Source of the DNA: Taxillus chinensis
Lineage: Eukaryota; Streptophyta; Magnoliopsida; Santalales; Loranthaceae
Reading direction: 5' to 3'
Length of the DNA: 64,000 bases
Assembly: GCA_023512835.1 (NCBI GenBank)
Contig: CM042085.1
Location: forward strand, 4,063,989-4,127,988
Under the pieces are notes generated by a model. That model was not told the DNA's origin. It worked only from the letters and a program-made list of their open reading frames with translations, and did not search any database. Shown one piece after another: positions 26,201-36,594 of the stretch. The first letter of the stretch is position 1. Each line of letters opens with the position of its first letter. The position numbers and the translations under genes are program-made.

Positions 26201-28029
26201 GCCGCTTCCCGAAAGAAGATTGGGGCGTTGCTTATCCGGGCCACATCATCGACAACGCCCATGGCCTCGAAATATTGTTCTAGGCCAAACAGAAAATTCT
26301 CCACCGCAGTGGCATTGCGAGTACCATTGTACATCGCTGGTTTCGGAACTTTTAGCATGAGGCCATGTCCGCCGCTAGTAACACTCGGCCCAGCATTTCC
26401 CACCGACTGCGGACTATGTCGTCGGAATGTCTCCATCTCCCTACGGATGTCGTGGATCTCACATTCCACGTATTTCCGCAGGTCAGCCAGATTCTCGTTG
26501 AGCGCTTCAATTTGCCCCTCGAACGATTGGCTGCATTCGCGGATCATGACCTTAGCGGCCTTAGCGATTTCCGCATTTTCGGCAATCAAGTTGTCGACTT
26601 GATCGCTAAGTTCCCCAACCAAGGAGTTCACGGCTGTGAGACTCCCTTCCAACAGCGAAATCCGAGCTTCCATGGGATCCTTGAGCATCGTCTTGGATTT
26701 CCCACGTTTCGGTGGCGCTGGAGTACGCAGCTCCTCACGCCCACGGCCATGTTGCTGCTCCGTGTGCGGTTCCTCCGTCGCAGCAAACCCTTCCTCGTGT
26801 GCCATTGTCTCGACTCTTTTTCCCAACCAACCAAATTACGACTGGACGTAACTTGGCTCTGATACCACTTGTCACGGAGTTAGTCTTACGATGAGCTAAC
26901 TCGTGTGGCACTTAGTCGCTTAGCGGAAACTTTATGAACTAAGTAAGCCGTTTAAGTTTGAGTGAATGTTTAGAGTCGTTTGGGACAATGGACAACGATT
27001 TATGAAAGTTGTAGAGAATGCCTGAAAGTGAGAAAACTTATATTAGCACAAATGTCAAGTACAAGTTTCAACACTAGAGCCTTGCTCTACATATAGGATT
27101 TAGAGCATTTTTACAACTGGCACCAGGAAACATCAAGTTGGTGCGAGAGTACAAATGGCCTATACAAGTGCTAACTCTTTCTACGAGCTATACAATCATT
27201 ACAAATGACTTAAATATGTTACAAAAATGTGCCGTGAGGCTCCGGACCGTGACAATAGTCTTCCTAATCGTACCATTAAGAGGTTTACATGACACATACT
27301 CATTACATTCTTACCATGAGTTACATTTTAAACATAATTTATGATCACACAACACTTCTACCACACTTTTTCACTTCATCCACTCTGCTTTAATCCTATG
27401 GCTAGCACCCCAAGAATCCCATTATTGGATCATGAATGATAGGATTGATTGCTCCTTGTTGTCACCACTCAACGATCTAACAGAACCACACCGTGATGTT
27501 ATTTTATAAGCTCCCTGAACCTACACTGCAGCCTAAACTCGTCAACACTAATGTATCTCTCCAGGTATGAACAAAATCTTTGTTAACATAACAGAATGTG
27601 TACTATCGGTCATCACACTTCCACTCGAATACACACAAGTGAATGTCGGCATCACTATCCGGTTCTACCAAAAAAGAAAAAAAGCACCCAATACTGAATC
27701 CTTCAGGTTGGTCGCACAACGACCCCTTGTCCAAAGGCACCTGCTTGCCACTTCTATATTTTCAAAGATTTAAAGGTTGTTTGGACACCAAACAATCGGT
27801 GTCCATAATCGAGACTTAACTTTCGAGTCTACCCTAAACCAAATCATGTAGCAGAAAAAAAGAAAAAGAAAAAAACACATCGAAGATGATAAGACAACAA
27901 CAATTCTTCACATTTTTACTACAGATAAAAAATCTGAACTAAATGTTACACTATATATTTACTTCTAATAAAACCAACAACGGTGTCATGTGGTGGAGAG
28001 GAAAACTAATAATAATTACCGACCTGCAT
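20275..28029 (-). CDS. PEX4: Peroxin-4, peroxisomal ubiquitin-conjugating enzyme E2 (copy A, Gypsy in intron)
   Basis: PEX4 is the E2 anchored at the peroxisome membrane by PEX22; it ubiquitinates the import receptor PEX5 for recycling. Minus-strand exons are 28024-28029 (Met-Gln only), 21218-21337, 21016-21144, 20582-20711 and 20275-20363, totalling 158 codons (157 aa), the length of Arabidopsis PEX4. They read [37 protein letters not shown] (HPN motif and catalytic Cys) and end AAMPKKG. The first coding intron is about 6.7 kb because a complete Gypsy element sits in it. Splicing could still work, since large intronic transposons are tolerated in many plant genes, but methylation of the insertion may lower expression. 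A non-coding leader exon ends at 28592 (donor AAAG/GTAGGG). Confidence 0.93.
21759..22143 (-). repeat. 3' LTR of the Gypsy element
   Basis: 385 bp, TG...CA ends. It keeps CG at several sites where the partner LTR has TG or CA (for example ACGACGAG versus ACGATGAG). Confidence 0.95.
22155..22661 (-). CDS. Gypsy integrase C-terminus with chromodomain
   Basis: 168 codons open to the stop. The GPF/Y-like module ([30 protein letters not shown]) is followed by a chromodomain: [30 protein letters not shown]. Chromodomains bind methylated histone H3 and bias insertion towards heterochromatin, which defines plant chromoviruses. Confidence 0.93.
   Translation of the reverse strand: MKKWADAKRRPKEFAVGDKVMVKLLPNQFKSLRQVHKGLVRRYEGPFPIIKRIGKTSYQVQLPPRLKIHNVFHVSLLKTFHEDAEDPSRGESSRAPTAVVTAFDKEVEHILADRVIRRRGVPNYSEYLIQWKGLPNQENSWEREDLLWQFADHIKRYKEADVTRTPRA
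22709..23653 (-). pseudogene. Gypsy integrase, broken into several frames
   Basis: The zinc-binding HHCC part starts at [12 protein letters not shown] (about 23420-23470) and its [15 protein letters not shown] half lies in another frame at 23086-23364. The catalytic core follows as [24 protein letters not shown] in the frame of 22709-23281, and [13 protein letters not shown] in the frame of 22750-23055. At least three frame breaks (about 23400, 23288 and 23033) are one-base changes at CAG/CTG trinucleotides. This is notable given the same pattern elsewhere in the window. Confidence 0.88.
23678..24373 (-). CDS. Gypsy RT thumb and RNase H
   Basis: Continues from the RT in a new frame: [27 protein letters not shown], then RNase H with [14 protein letters not shown] and [18 protein letters not shown]. 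The frame shifts again near 23790; the end of RNase H ([23 protein letters not shown]) is in the frame of 23616-23870. Confidence 0.9.
   Translation of the reverse strand: MRENDLYVKKEKCSFAKQEVDFLGHRIKDGKLMMDPAKVQAIQKWEPPTKVPELRSFLGLVNYYRRFIEGYSAIATPLTDLLKKNHPWHWADECQASFEQLKQAVSEEPVVVLPDYDKPFEVHTDASDYAIGGVIMQDRHPIAYESRKLNDTERRYTVQDKEMTAIIHCLRTWRHYLLGSQFVIMTDNIATSYFQSRKSRAPSKLGGKTSWPNSITNYNTSRVKLMLWPTH
24360..25809 (-). CDS. Gypsy nucleocapsid knuckle, protease and reverse transcriptase
   Basis: Contains the CCHC knuckle [14 protein letters not shown], the aspartic protease site [12 protein letters not shown], and reverse transcriptase with [27 protein letters not shown] and the catalytic YLDDIVVYS. 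After the YLDD block the frame breaks at about 24370, by one base in a short T run. A stretch near 25200-25250 reads poorly between the protease and RT domains and may hide further indels. Confidence 0.92.
25816..26826 (-). CDS. Gypsy gag (N-terminal and capsid part)
   Basis: Starts [14 protein letters not shown] on the minus strand, with a coiled-coil-like region ([20 protein letters not shown]) and then a Retrotrans_gag domain ([35 protein letters not shown]). The frame is lost at a run of six C (25810-25815, plus strand). The zinc knuckle continues in another frame. Confidence 0.88.
26870..27254 (-). repeat. 5' LTR of the Gypsy element
   Basis: 385 bp, next to the primer-binding site. Most of its differences from the other LTR are C-to-T or G-to-A at CpG, as expected from methyl-cytosine decay. 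Confidence 0.95.
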
Positions 28030-28358
28030 TTTAGTGATGCTCGATGACTTGATGTGTACAACTTCAAAGGTCAAAAAACTAAACAACCGTGAAATCAACA
28101 AAACCATATTAACGAGAGTCAATCCATAAATTGCGGTAGAATCCGTATTAAAGGTAGACAAAATAAGTGCAGGTAATTGTTGAGTAAAAAATTCAGGCAT
28201 CCAAAAAAGAGATCTTCATCCTTATAATTTAAATCATATGAGACCTGAGAGAATTAAAAACGCAACTCATGTTGCACAACTGGAAGTATTAAAAGTAACT
28301 GGGTCAATTATTAACCACATATACCACAACACCAGGATATAGTCTATGTTTAAGAAAT

Positions 28359-28371
28359 GGGGGGGGGGGGG
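28359..28371. repeat. Poly-G tract (13 bp) in PEX4 leader intron, copy A
   Basis: Homopolymer between the leader exon and the Met-Gln exon. The same tract is 15 G at about 35791-35805, 22 G at about 43226-43247, 24 C at about 32063-32086 and 28 C at about 39494-39521. It may form G-quadruplexes; length calls of such runs are unreliable. Confidence 0.9.
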
Positions 28372-29160
28372 CAAAAAACAAACGACAGGAATGGAACCCA
28401 GTAGGAAAATCGAAAGAGAAACAACAACTCGAACCCAGAATGGAAATTGAACGAGAAACAACAGCATCAACAAAGATTACGGACTAACTGAAAACAATAA
28501 AATAAAATAAAATAACCAAACAGCGATCGGCCGAAACAAAAAACCCATATTACAAAATGGATGAAATAAACAATCAACGATCCATCCCTACCTTTCTTGC
28601 CAAGAAAGCCGCGGACAAGTAATGACAATGCGACCAAAATGTTATCTGTTTAGGAGTTCAGAGACGAACTCCACAATCGAGAACAAGAATCAAATTTTAA
28701 GCGGTGGTATGTTGGTTGGTCGAGGATGGAGAACTCGGTGTAGGCGTCTTTGTTTTATCTAACCTTGACCCGCTCGGTTTCTCTACCTGCAATCAAGGGA
28801 CCCGCGATGTCCCGTAACAATATATTATTACAATTTTAAGTTGAAATCGAAAAAAAAATCAAAATCGTTGTTATTTTAAAAATAGATAATTTGGTAAATT
28901 TTTTTTACCAACCCACCATTTATCAATGTAAACAAGAAAAATGAAGGGAAAAAAAAATTCTACAAGTATTTTTAAAATATCAATATAATAATTTAACTTA
29001 GAAATAACATGCTCAATACTTCTACCATCAAATTAGAAAAACATCACTTATGCTTTTTATGGTGCGCCAAGTTAGAAAAACTAACTTAATTGCTAGTGTT
29101 CAATATTTTGAATATTTTGATTTTTTTTAATATAGCTTAATGCAAAATAAAATTAATAAT

Positions 29161-31271
29161 TTTTTTTAATGCATAGCTAAAGTGTTTTTTTTGTTAGTTG
29201 TGACTTGTTTTAGTTAAGTATCTAAAATTTAATTTTTTTGTTAGCAAGAAATTTAATTTGCACGCGCACGCCTCTCCTCCAGGCTGCAGTCTCTCATCCT
29301 CGCGCAGTCGCGCGTCGCGCCTCTCCGATTCCGATCCGATCGGTGGCATCGGGAAAGGCCTCTGTCCCTCCTTCTCCTGCAGTCTCCGGCTCTCCTCCCT
29401 CTCTTCCGGCTCTGCTCCTTTCTCTCTGTCGGAGACGGAGGCCCCCCCTCGGCGCTCGGCCGCCGTCGTCCGTGTCGACAACATCGCCCCTCCGTCTCCG
29501 GTCTCTCCTCCTCCGGATCCGCCGCTTTGATTCTCCGGATCTCCGCCTCTCCCTCGCCTCGTGACCAGTAGGCGTCCGGCCCGTCTACGCAGGTAACGCA
29601 GTAACGCACGCAGAGACTTTTTTTTATGACTGATATTTGAATATTGAACTGCCTTAGTTTGAATATTGAATCGTTGATTAGATTTGAACATTTTGTATTA
29701 AACGTTAGGGGCCACCCAAACTCCAGGCTAGCCCTGTATCTCTACTCAAGTAATATCACATGAGTGTTACGATAAAAAAAACAATTAAGTGTGTTAACAT
29801 TTAAATAAAGTGTAAAACAAGTACACATTGTTGAGTAAGCACTTAATCTTGTCACATAATGGGCACATTGGGCTTGCAATGATAATAGTTTCATATATGT
29901 GTCAGTGTCGATGAACAATTTAAACTCTACAAATATATTATTTAGCTGTTAAGTTTTTTTTTGGATATTCATCTTTCTAAGCTGCTATGATTGAACTTTT
30001 AAATTATAAAGTTTTTGTAAGCTTTTGGTCAAGGTCAAACGATATACTCAAAAGTCTAATATTTATCTAATTGTTTTATGAAATATATTGGAGTGAAAGC
30101 ATAATATGGCAATTATGAATGACTTTAATAATTTGACATAACTTTTTTTAATATTTTATTATTTTTGAATGTTATTACTAAACATATTATGATAATTAGA
30201 ATTAAAGAGTAATTAATAAAATAAAATAAAATAATTAAACTTTTCAATTATTTAAAAATAAGATTAAAAAAACTATTAATGACCCCAAAAAACGATTGTA
30301 TTAAATTTGAATTCATGTCAAATTAATAGCTTTTATGAGTTGCATGTGTTATGTTTTTTTTTTTAAATATGTCTTAAAATCGCAAAAAGGAAACTATTAT
30401 TTTAGTCATAATGAGAAAAGTTTGTTATGAAAGAAGTGTTACGCATTACCATCTCTTTTGTGTAAGAGAATATGAAATACATTTTTGTAACAAGAAATTT
30501 GACATCACATAAAACCTTAGAAAAAAAAACAGGTTAGAACAATAGAAGTGGAAGTCATTACTTAGGACATTAGTAATAGATTCAACATTCATTAACTAAA
30601 TTTTAGCTAGAGAATTGAGTTTCATACATTTTAACTAGTTATATTATATTTTTGCAAATAATACAAACAAAAATTTAATATTTATTTAAAATATTAATTT
30701 AAAACACTTTGTATAATTTAATTTCCGACAAATCTTTGGCCTTGGAGACAAGGGCAGCGGCATAAGTCCTAGCACGTCCCTAAATTCTATTTGTTCTAAA
30801 ATTGAATAAATGACTTCCATGCACACAGTCAAGTGATAAAGGGATTTGTGACAAACACTTAAAAAGTTATACACAACGGGTGATGTCTTCCTTGATGCCC
30901 CTTGCTTTCCATGAGTATTTCATGTATAGGCTGCGACAACTTTCTTGATGCCCCACGCTTGCCAACGTTAACTGGTTGGTCTTGCTTTTTTGTAGGACGT
31001 AACACCTTCATCTATATGTTTTCCGTTTGCCCAATGTTCAATGGATAAGAGACTTTCAAGACCGTCCAAACGCGCTCCTTCATATCTCATTGCCTAACTC
31101 TATATCACACTTTAAGACATTTTACCTTTGTAGACGCGAATGCGTGCAAAACACTATCGGTCGTTTCATATCAATGAGCTTCCACCTTGGGGTCATGTTG
31201 CTCGCAAGAGTGTTCGACGAGTCTTTAAGATATGGACTAATTCGGCTCGATACAACTCTTCACGAGGCTAG
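29161..31271. repeat. 2.1-kb spacer, copy 1, between head-to-head PEX4 5' regions
   Basis: Copies lie at 36595-38705 (also 2111 bp) and 44036-46148. The left part (29255-29600) is a CG- and CT-rich island with no ATG on the plus strand and a good donor (CTACGCAG/GTAACGC at about 29586), so it resembles a non-coding first exon or promoter. The middle is AT-rich. The right part (about 30700-31271) resembles a decayed retroelement: an initiator-Met primer-binding-like motif (GGCTCTGATACAA in copy 3, reverse orientation) lies at its end. No protein function is supported. Confidence 0.9.
29255..29600 (+). promoter_or_regulatory. GC-rich island, possible promoter / non-coding first exon (copy 1)
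   Basis: A sharp GC-rich block in AT-rich surroundings, with many CpG and CT-rich runs (TCTCCTCC types), as in plant 5' leaders. It is open in several frames on both strands simply because stop codons are rare in such sequence; no frame shows a conserved domain and the plus strand has no ATG. Identical islands recur at about 36688-37033 and 44129-44474. Direction of transcription is unproven; the donor-like GTAACGC suggests plus. Confidence 0.45.
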
Positions 31272-31639
31272 ATTATTAATTTTATTTTGCATTAAGCTAT
31301 ATTAAAAAAAAATCAAAATATTCAAAATATTGAATACTAGCGATTAAGTTAGTTTTTCTAACTTGGCGCACCATAAAAAGCATAAGTGATGTTTTTCTAA
31401 TTTGATGGTAAAAGTATTGAGCATGTTATTTCTAAGTTAAATTATTATATTGATATTTTAAAAATACTTGTAGAATTTTTTTTCCCTTCATTTTTCTTGT
31501 TTACATTGATAAATGGTGGGTTGGTAAAAAAAATTTACCAAATTATCTATTTTTAAAATAACAACGATTTTGATTTTTTTTCTCGATTTCAACTTAAAAT
31601 TGTAATAATATATTGTTACGGGACATCGCGGGTCCCTTG

Positions 31640-31841
31640 ATTGCAGGTAGAGAAACCGAGCGGGTCAAGGTTAGATAAAACAAGACGCCTACACCAGTTC
31701 TCCATCCTCGACCAACCAACATACCACTTGCTTAAAATTTGATTCTTGTTCTCGGATTGTGGAGTTCGTCTCCGAACTCCTAAACAGATAACATTTTGGT
31801 CGCATTGTCATTACTTGTTCGCGGCTTTCTTGGCAAGAAAG
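31640..31841 (+). other. PEX4 non-coding leader exon, copy B (approximate start)
   Basis: Ends at a donor AAAG/GTAGGG (31841/31842). This is the densest zone of CAG/CTG variation among copies. The start is a guess, since the TATA and transcription start could not be fixed. Confidence 0.45.
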
Positions 31842-32417
31842 GTAGGGATGGATTGTTGATTGTTTTTTTCATCCATTTTGTAATATGGGTTTTTTGTTTC
31901 GGCCGATCATTGTTTGGTTATTTTATTTTATTTTATTGTTTTCGGTTAGTCCGTAATCTTTGTTGATCTTGTTGTTTCTCGTTCGATTTCCATTCCGGGT
32001 TCGAGTTGTTGTTTCTCTTTCGATTTCCTGCTTGGGTTCCATTCCTGTCGTTTGTTTTTTTGCCCCCCCCCCCCCCCCCCCCCCCCAATTTCTTAAACAT
32101 AGACTATATCCTGGTGTTGTGGTATATGTGGTCAATAATTGACCCAGGTTACTTTTAATACTTCCGGTTGTGCAACATGAGTTGCGTTTTTAGTTCTCTC
32201 AGGTCTCATATGATTTAAATTATAAGGATGAAGATCTCTTTTTTGGATGCCTGAATTTTTTACTCAACAATTACCTGCACTTATTTTGTCTACCTTTAAT
32301 ACGGATTCTACCGCAATTTATGGATTGACTCCCGTTAATATGGTTTTGTTGATTTCACGGTTGTTTAGTTTTTTGACCTTTGAAGTTGTACACATCAAGT
32401 CATCGAGCATCACTAAA

Positions 32418-34668
32418 ATGCAGGTCAGTAATTATTATTAGTTTTCCTCTCCACCACATGACACTGTTGTTGGTTTTATTAGAAGTAAATATATAGTGTA
32501 ACATTTAGTTCAGATTTTTTATCTGTAGTAAAAATGTGAAGAATTGTTGTTGTCTTATCATCTTCGATGTGTTTTTTTCTTTTTCTTTTTTTCTGCTACA
32601 TGATTTGGTTTAGGGTAGACTCTGAAAGTTAAGTCTGATTATGGACACTGATTGTTTGGTGTCCAAACAGCCTTTAAATCTTTGAAAATATAGAAGTGGC
32701 AGCAGGTGCCTTTGGACAAGGGGCTGTTGTGCGACCAACTGAAGGATTCAGTATTGGGTGCTTTTTTTCTTTTTTGGTAGAACTGGATAGTGATGCTGAC
32801 ATTCACTGTGTGTATTCGAGTGGAAGTGTGATGACTGATAGTACACATTCTGTTATGTTAACAAAGATTTTGTTCATACCTGAGCAGATACATTAGTGTT
32901 GACAGTTTAGGCTGCAGTGTAGGTTCAGGGAGCTTATAAAATAACATCACAGTGTGGTTCTGTTAGATCGTTGAGTGGTGACAACAAGGAGCAATCAATC
33001 CTATCATTCATGATCCAATAATGGGATTCTTGGGGTGCTAGCCATAGGATTAAAGCAGAGTGGATGAAGTGAAAAAGTGTGGTAGAAGTGTTGTGTGATC
33101 ATAAATTATGTTTAAAATGTAACTCATGGTAAGAATGTAATGAGTATGTGTCATGTAAACCTCTTAATGGTACGATTAGGAAGACTATGATAATGATATT
33201 GGGAGAGTTAAGAGGTTAGAAAAGCTTAAAGTGGAAAAAAGAAGGCTTGGATGTAAGCGATCAGAATGGATTTGAGTTTAGAAAATGTAGAAGAGCACAT
33301 AAATTTGGTGAGTGATTGGTGTTGAGGAACTATGTTGGCAGCTCAATGTTGGTTGCTAGTATCGGGTTTCATTGAGGAACCATGTTAATAACTGCACAGT
33401 TGAACTATGTGAAGTTATATAGCAAAGGTTTCCTTCCTGTCAGTTTGAAATACTCAACCTCAAAAAGGCACATAAGTTATTAAATATGCTTGGATGGGTT
33501 CATTTGCATTGTATTTCAGCTCCTATTTTTTAATGGTAATTGTATGTTATTCTAGTGGAGGCATATCTTCTATAATCTCAAAAAATGATTGCAATTTTCA
33601 TGTAGGCCTCAAGGGCACGACTTTTTAAAGAATACAAAGAAGTTCAGCGAGAAAAAGCAGCTGACCCAGATATCCAACTGATCTGTGATGATTCCAACAT
33701 ATTCAAATGGACTGCCCTTATCAAGGTAAGCTCAGTATGGATATAATTTTGCATTTTTTGAATGTTGCTTGCATTGATTTGCTGTGTTCTCTATTTAGGG
33801 ACCATCAGAAACACCTTATGAGGGTGGTGTCTTCCAGCTTGCATTTGTAGTTCCCGAGCAGTATCCTCTTCAACCTCCCCAAGTGCGATTCTTAACAAAA
33901 ATATTTCACCCGAATGTGCATTTTAAGGTGTGAATGAATCTTCTCGTATGTTTTCTTAAATATGAACTCATAGGTCCTCTTTCCTTTTGATAACCAAGAA
34001 TAGCACTGACAACAGAACGACACAAGGGAAGACATGAATTGTCACCGACACTGTTTGTTTCACTCTTAGTGGTGTTTTGTCACCAGACTAATCGTTGAAT
34101 ATGTTTTTATTGTTGAATCTTATTAAAGCAAGAACATTAGAGGTCTCCATTTATTCTTTGCTTGGTCATTGAACTAGATCACCTCATGGTGAAATATTTT
34201 AGTCGATTGCAAATGATGATGATGTCTGCAGACAGGAGAGATTTGCCTTGATATCCTGAAGAATGCGTGGAGCCCAGCTTGGACACTCCAGTCTGTTTGT
34301 AGGGCTATAATTGCTTTAATGGCACATCCTGAACCTGATAGCCCTCTCAATTGCGATTCAGGTAAGTTGGTTTATGTTCTGTGCTTTAATTATAGTTTTG
34401 GGGTAGTTAAGAACTAAATTTCTTCCTAGATTCCATCTTCTTCAGATGGGGACAGTAATAAATTGATGTTAGAATTTGATTTTCATAGATAAGCGAGGGG
34501 CCTCTGATATTCTAGACCTGCTACCACTATCTGCAGTTGCTCTTTTTGTGTATATTCGTCATAATGGTTGGCATTACAGGCAATCTTCTGCGCTCTGGGG
34601 ATGTTAGAGGTTTCCAATCCATGGCAAAGATGTACACGAGACTTGCAGCCATGCCCAAAAAGGGGTGA
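32418..34668 (+). CDS. PEX4: Peroxin-4 ubiquitin-conjugating enzyme (copy B)
   Basis: Exons are 32418-32423 (ATGCAG, donor GTCAGT), 33606-33725, 33799-33927, 34232-34361 and 34580-34668, giving 157 aa. The protein is the same as copy A by eye, with HPN and the catalytic Cys in GEICLDIL. Introns are short and clean, and the copy keeps promoter and leader exon, so it could be functional. An open frame runs from an upstream ATG at 32247 into the Met-Gln exon and would add 57 residues if used. The 3' end is followed within 400 bp by an inverted PEX4 5' fragment, so read-through RNA could fold back. Confidence 0.94.
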
Positions 34669-35038
34669 GGGAGAAACACTGCTTTGGGTCCTGAGCAATG
34701 TCTTTTGGAATGGAACTGGCGCATAAATAAACTGTTTTTCAGTGAACAATGTACTTTATCTACTAGAAAACTGATGCCAATCGTGAGGTTTTTAGCAGTT
34801 GGATAAACAAGCAATAACATTTTGTTGTATCCCTTGTTACATATTTGTCTGCCTCTTTTTTTCTGTTTTTTTTTTTACGTTTAAAGAAATCCCCCGAGAC
34901 CTGGCACCAGGTTTTAATTCAGGTGGCAGATAAATGCTGGGTGAAAAAGAACATTAATGTTCTCCTTTGAATGTCTGATTCACGCAAGACAAGAATGGAT
35001 GAGAATGGAGAAGTGAGCTCCAGACATTGGGAGCCAGA

Positions 35039-35087
35039 GCGAGGGAGAGGCGGAGATCCGGAGAATCAAAGCGGCGGATCCGGAGGA
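35039..35087. other. 49-bp templated insertion at tandem junction 1
   Basis: Reverse complement of spacer positions 29510-29558. It sits between the PEX4 3' flank and an inverted PEX4 intron fragment. The left junction shares GCGAGGG (7 bp) with both partners; the right has at most one shared base. Confidence 0.9.
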
Positions 35088-36594
35088 TCACTATCCAGTT
35101 CTACCAAAAAGAAAAAAAGCACCCAATACTGAATCCTTCAGTTGGTCGCACAACAGCCCCTTGTCCAAAGGCACCTGCTGCCACTTCTATATTTTCAAAG
35201 ATTTAAAGGCTGTTTGGACACCAAACGATCAGTGTCCATAATCAGACTTAACTTTCAGAGTCTACCCTAAACCAAATCATGTAGCAGAAAGAAGAAAAAG
35301 AAAAAAACACATCGAAGATGATAAGACAACAACAATTCTTCACATTTTTACTACAGGTAAAAAATCTGAACTAAATGTTACACTATATATTTACTTCTAA
35401 TAAAACCAACGACAGTGTCATGTGGTGGAGAGGAAAACTAATAATAATTACTGACCTGCATTTTAGTGATGCTCGATGACTTGATGTGTACAACTTCAAA
35501 GGTCAAAAAACTAAACAGCCGTGAAATCAACAAAACCATATTAACGGGAGTCAATCCATAAATTGCAGTAGGATCCGTATTAAAGGTAGACAAAATAAGT
35601 GCAGGTAATTGTTGAGTAAAAAATTCAGGCATCCAAAAAAGAGATCTTCATCCTTATAATTTAAATCATATGAGAACTGAGAGAACTAAAAACGCAACTC
35701 ATGTTGCACAACTGGAAGTATTAAAAGTAACTGGGTCAATTATTGACCACATATACCACAACACCAGGATATAGTCTATGTTTAAGAAATGGGGGGGGGG
35801 GGGGGCAAAAAACAAACGACAGGAATGGAACCCAGTAGGAAAATCGAAAGAGAAACAACAACTCGAACCCAGAATGGAAATCGAACGAGAAACAACAGCA
35901 TCAACAAAGATTACGGACTAACTGAAAACAATAAAATAAAATAAAATAACCAAACAGCGATCGGCCGAAACAAAAAACCCATATTACAAAATGGATGAAA
36001 TAAACAATCAACGATCCATCCCTACCTTTCTTGCCAAGAAAGCCGCGGACAAGTAATGACAATGCGACCAAAATGTTATCTGTTTAGGAGTTCAGAGACG
36101 AACTCCACAATCTGAGAACAAAGAATCAAATTTTAAGCGGTGGTATGTTGGTTGGTCGAGGATGGAGAACTGGTGTAGGCGTCTTTGTTTTATCTAACCT
36201 TGACCCGCTCGGTTTCTCTACCTGCAATCAAGGGACCCGCGATGTCCCGTAACAATATATTATTACAATTTTAAGTTGAAATCAGAAAAAAAATCAAAAT
36301 CGTTGTTATTTTAAAAATAGATAATTTGGTAAATTTTTTTTACCAACCCACCATTTATCAATGTAAACAAGAAAAATGAAGGGAAAAAAAATTCTACAAG
36401 TATTTTTAAAATATCAATATAATAATTTAACTTAGAAATAACATGCTCAATACTTCTACCATCAAATTAGAAAAACATCACTTATGCTTTTTATGGTGCG
36501 CCAAGTTAGAAAAACTAACTTAATTGCTAGTGTTCAATATTTTGAATATTTTGATTTTTTTTAATATAGCTTAATGCAAAATAAAATTAATAAT
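35088..36594 (-). pseudogene. Inverted PEX4 5' fragment (leader exon and Met-Gln exon only), unit 2
   Basis: Copy of arm A from about 27652 to 29160. It contains part of the first coding intron, the ATGCAG exon (about 35456-35461), the leader exon and the promoter region. It has no catalytic exons, so no E2 can be made. It points away from the complete copy B that precedes it. Confidence 0.92.

Larger units (their letters stand above)
21759..27254 (-). mobile_element. Gypsy chromovirus LTR retrotransposon with chromodomain integrase
   Basis: 5496 bp, bounded by 385-bp LTRs (21759-22143 and 26870-27254) that start TGTCACGG and end CCGTGACA. The target duplication is ATAG (21755-21758 and 27255-27258). 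The primer-binding site (reverse of TGGTATCAGAGCC) is at 26855-26867 and the polypurine tract at 22144-22157, so the element reads on the minus strand. Order is gag, CCHC, protease, reverse transcriptase, RNase H, integrase, chromodomain, as in plant chromoviruses. The LTRs differ at 8 of 385 positions, all transitions. The pol frame is interrupted several times, so as written it is defective. Paralogous PEX4 introns at about 33180 and 40615 show the empty site. Confidence 0.96.
19898..29160 (-). repeat. Arm A of the PEX4 inverted/tandem array (PEX4 minus copy plus Gypsy insertion)
   Basis: Reverse complement of 31272-35045 except for the 5.5-kb Gypsy element (21759-27254). Homology to the plus copies stops at 19897/19898, inside a GCGAGGG microhomology, and at 29160. 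Left of 19898 is unique sequence downstream of TCX, so this copy is probably the ancestral PEX4 locus. Confidence 0.93.
31272..35045 (+). repeat. Arm B: plus-strand PEX4 duplicate
   Basis: Inverted copy of arm A without the Gypsy element. It holds the promoter, leader exon, PEX4 and 3' flank, ending in the GAGCGAGGG microhomology at 35037-35045. Confidence 0.93.

Noticed and set aside
23034..26862. Many plus-strand ORFs across the Gypsy element
   Set aside because: Antisense shadows of gag-pol; none shows a domain of its own.
27270..28800. RIP-like or deamination mutation as the cause of copy differences
   Set aside because: Changes include base gains and losses and CAG to CGG or CTG to CCG, which C-to-T deamination does not make. 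The LTR differences do fit CpG deamination and were treated separately.
29194..29691. Four overlapping ORFs of 90-165 codons in the GC-rich spacer (and copies at 36.6 and 44.1 kb)
   Set aside because: Open in several frames on both strands because GC-rich sequence has few stops. There is no domain, the composition is low-complexity Arg/Ser/Pro, and the 'transit-peptide-like' plus-strand frame begins with TTG, not ATG.
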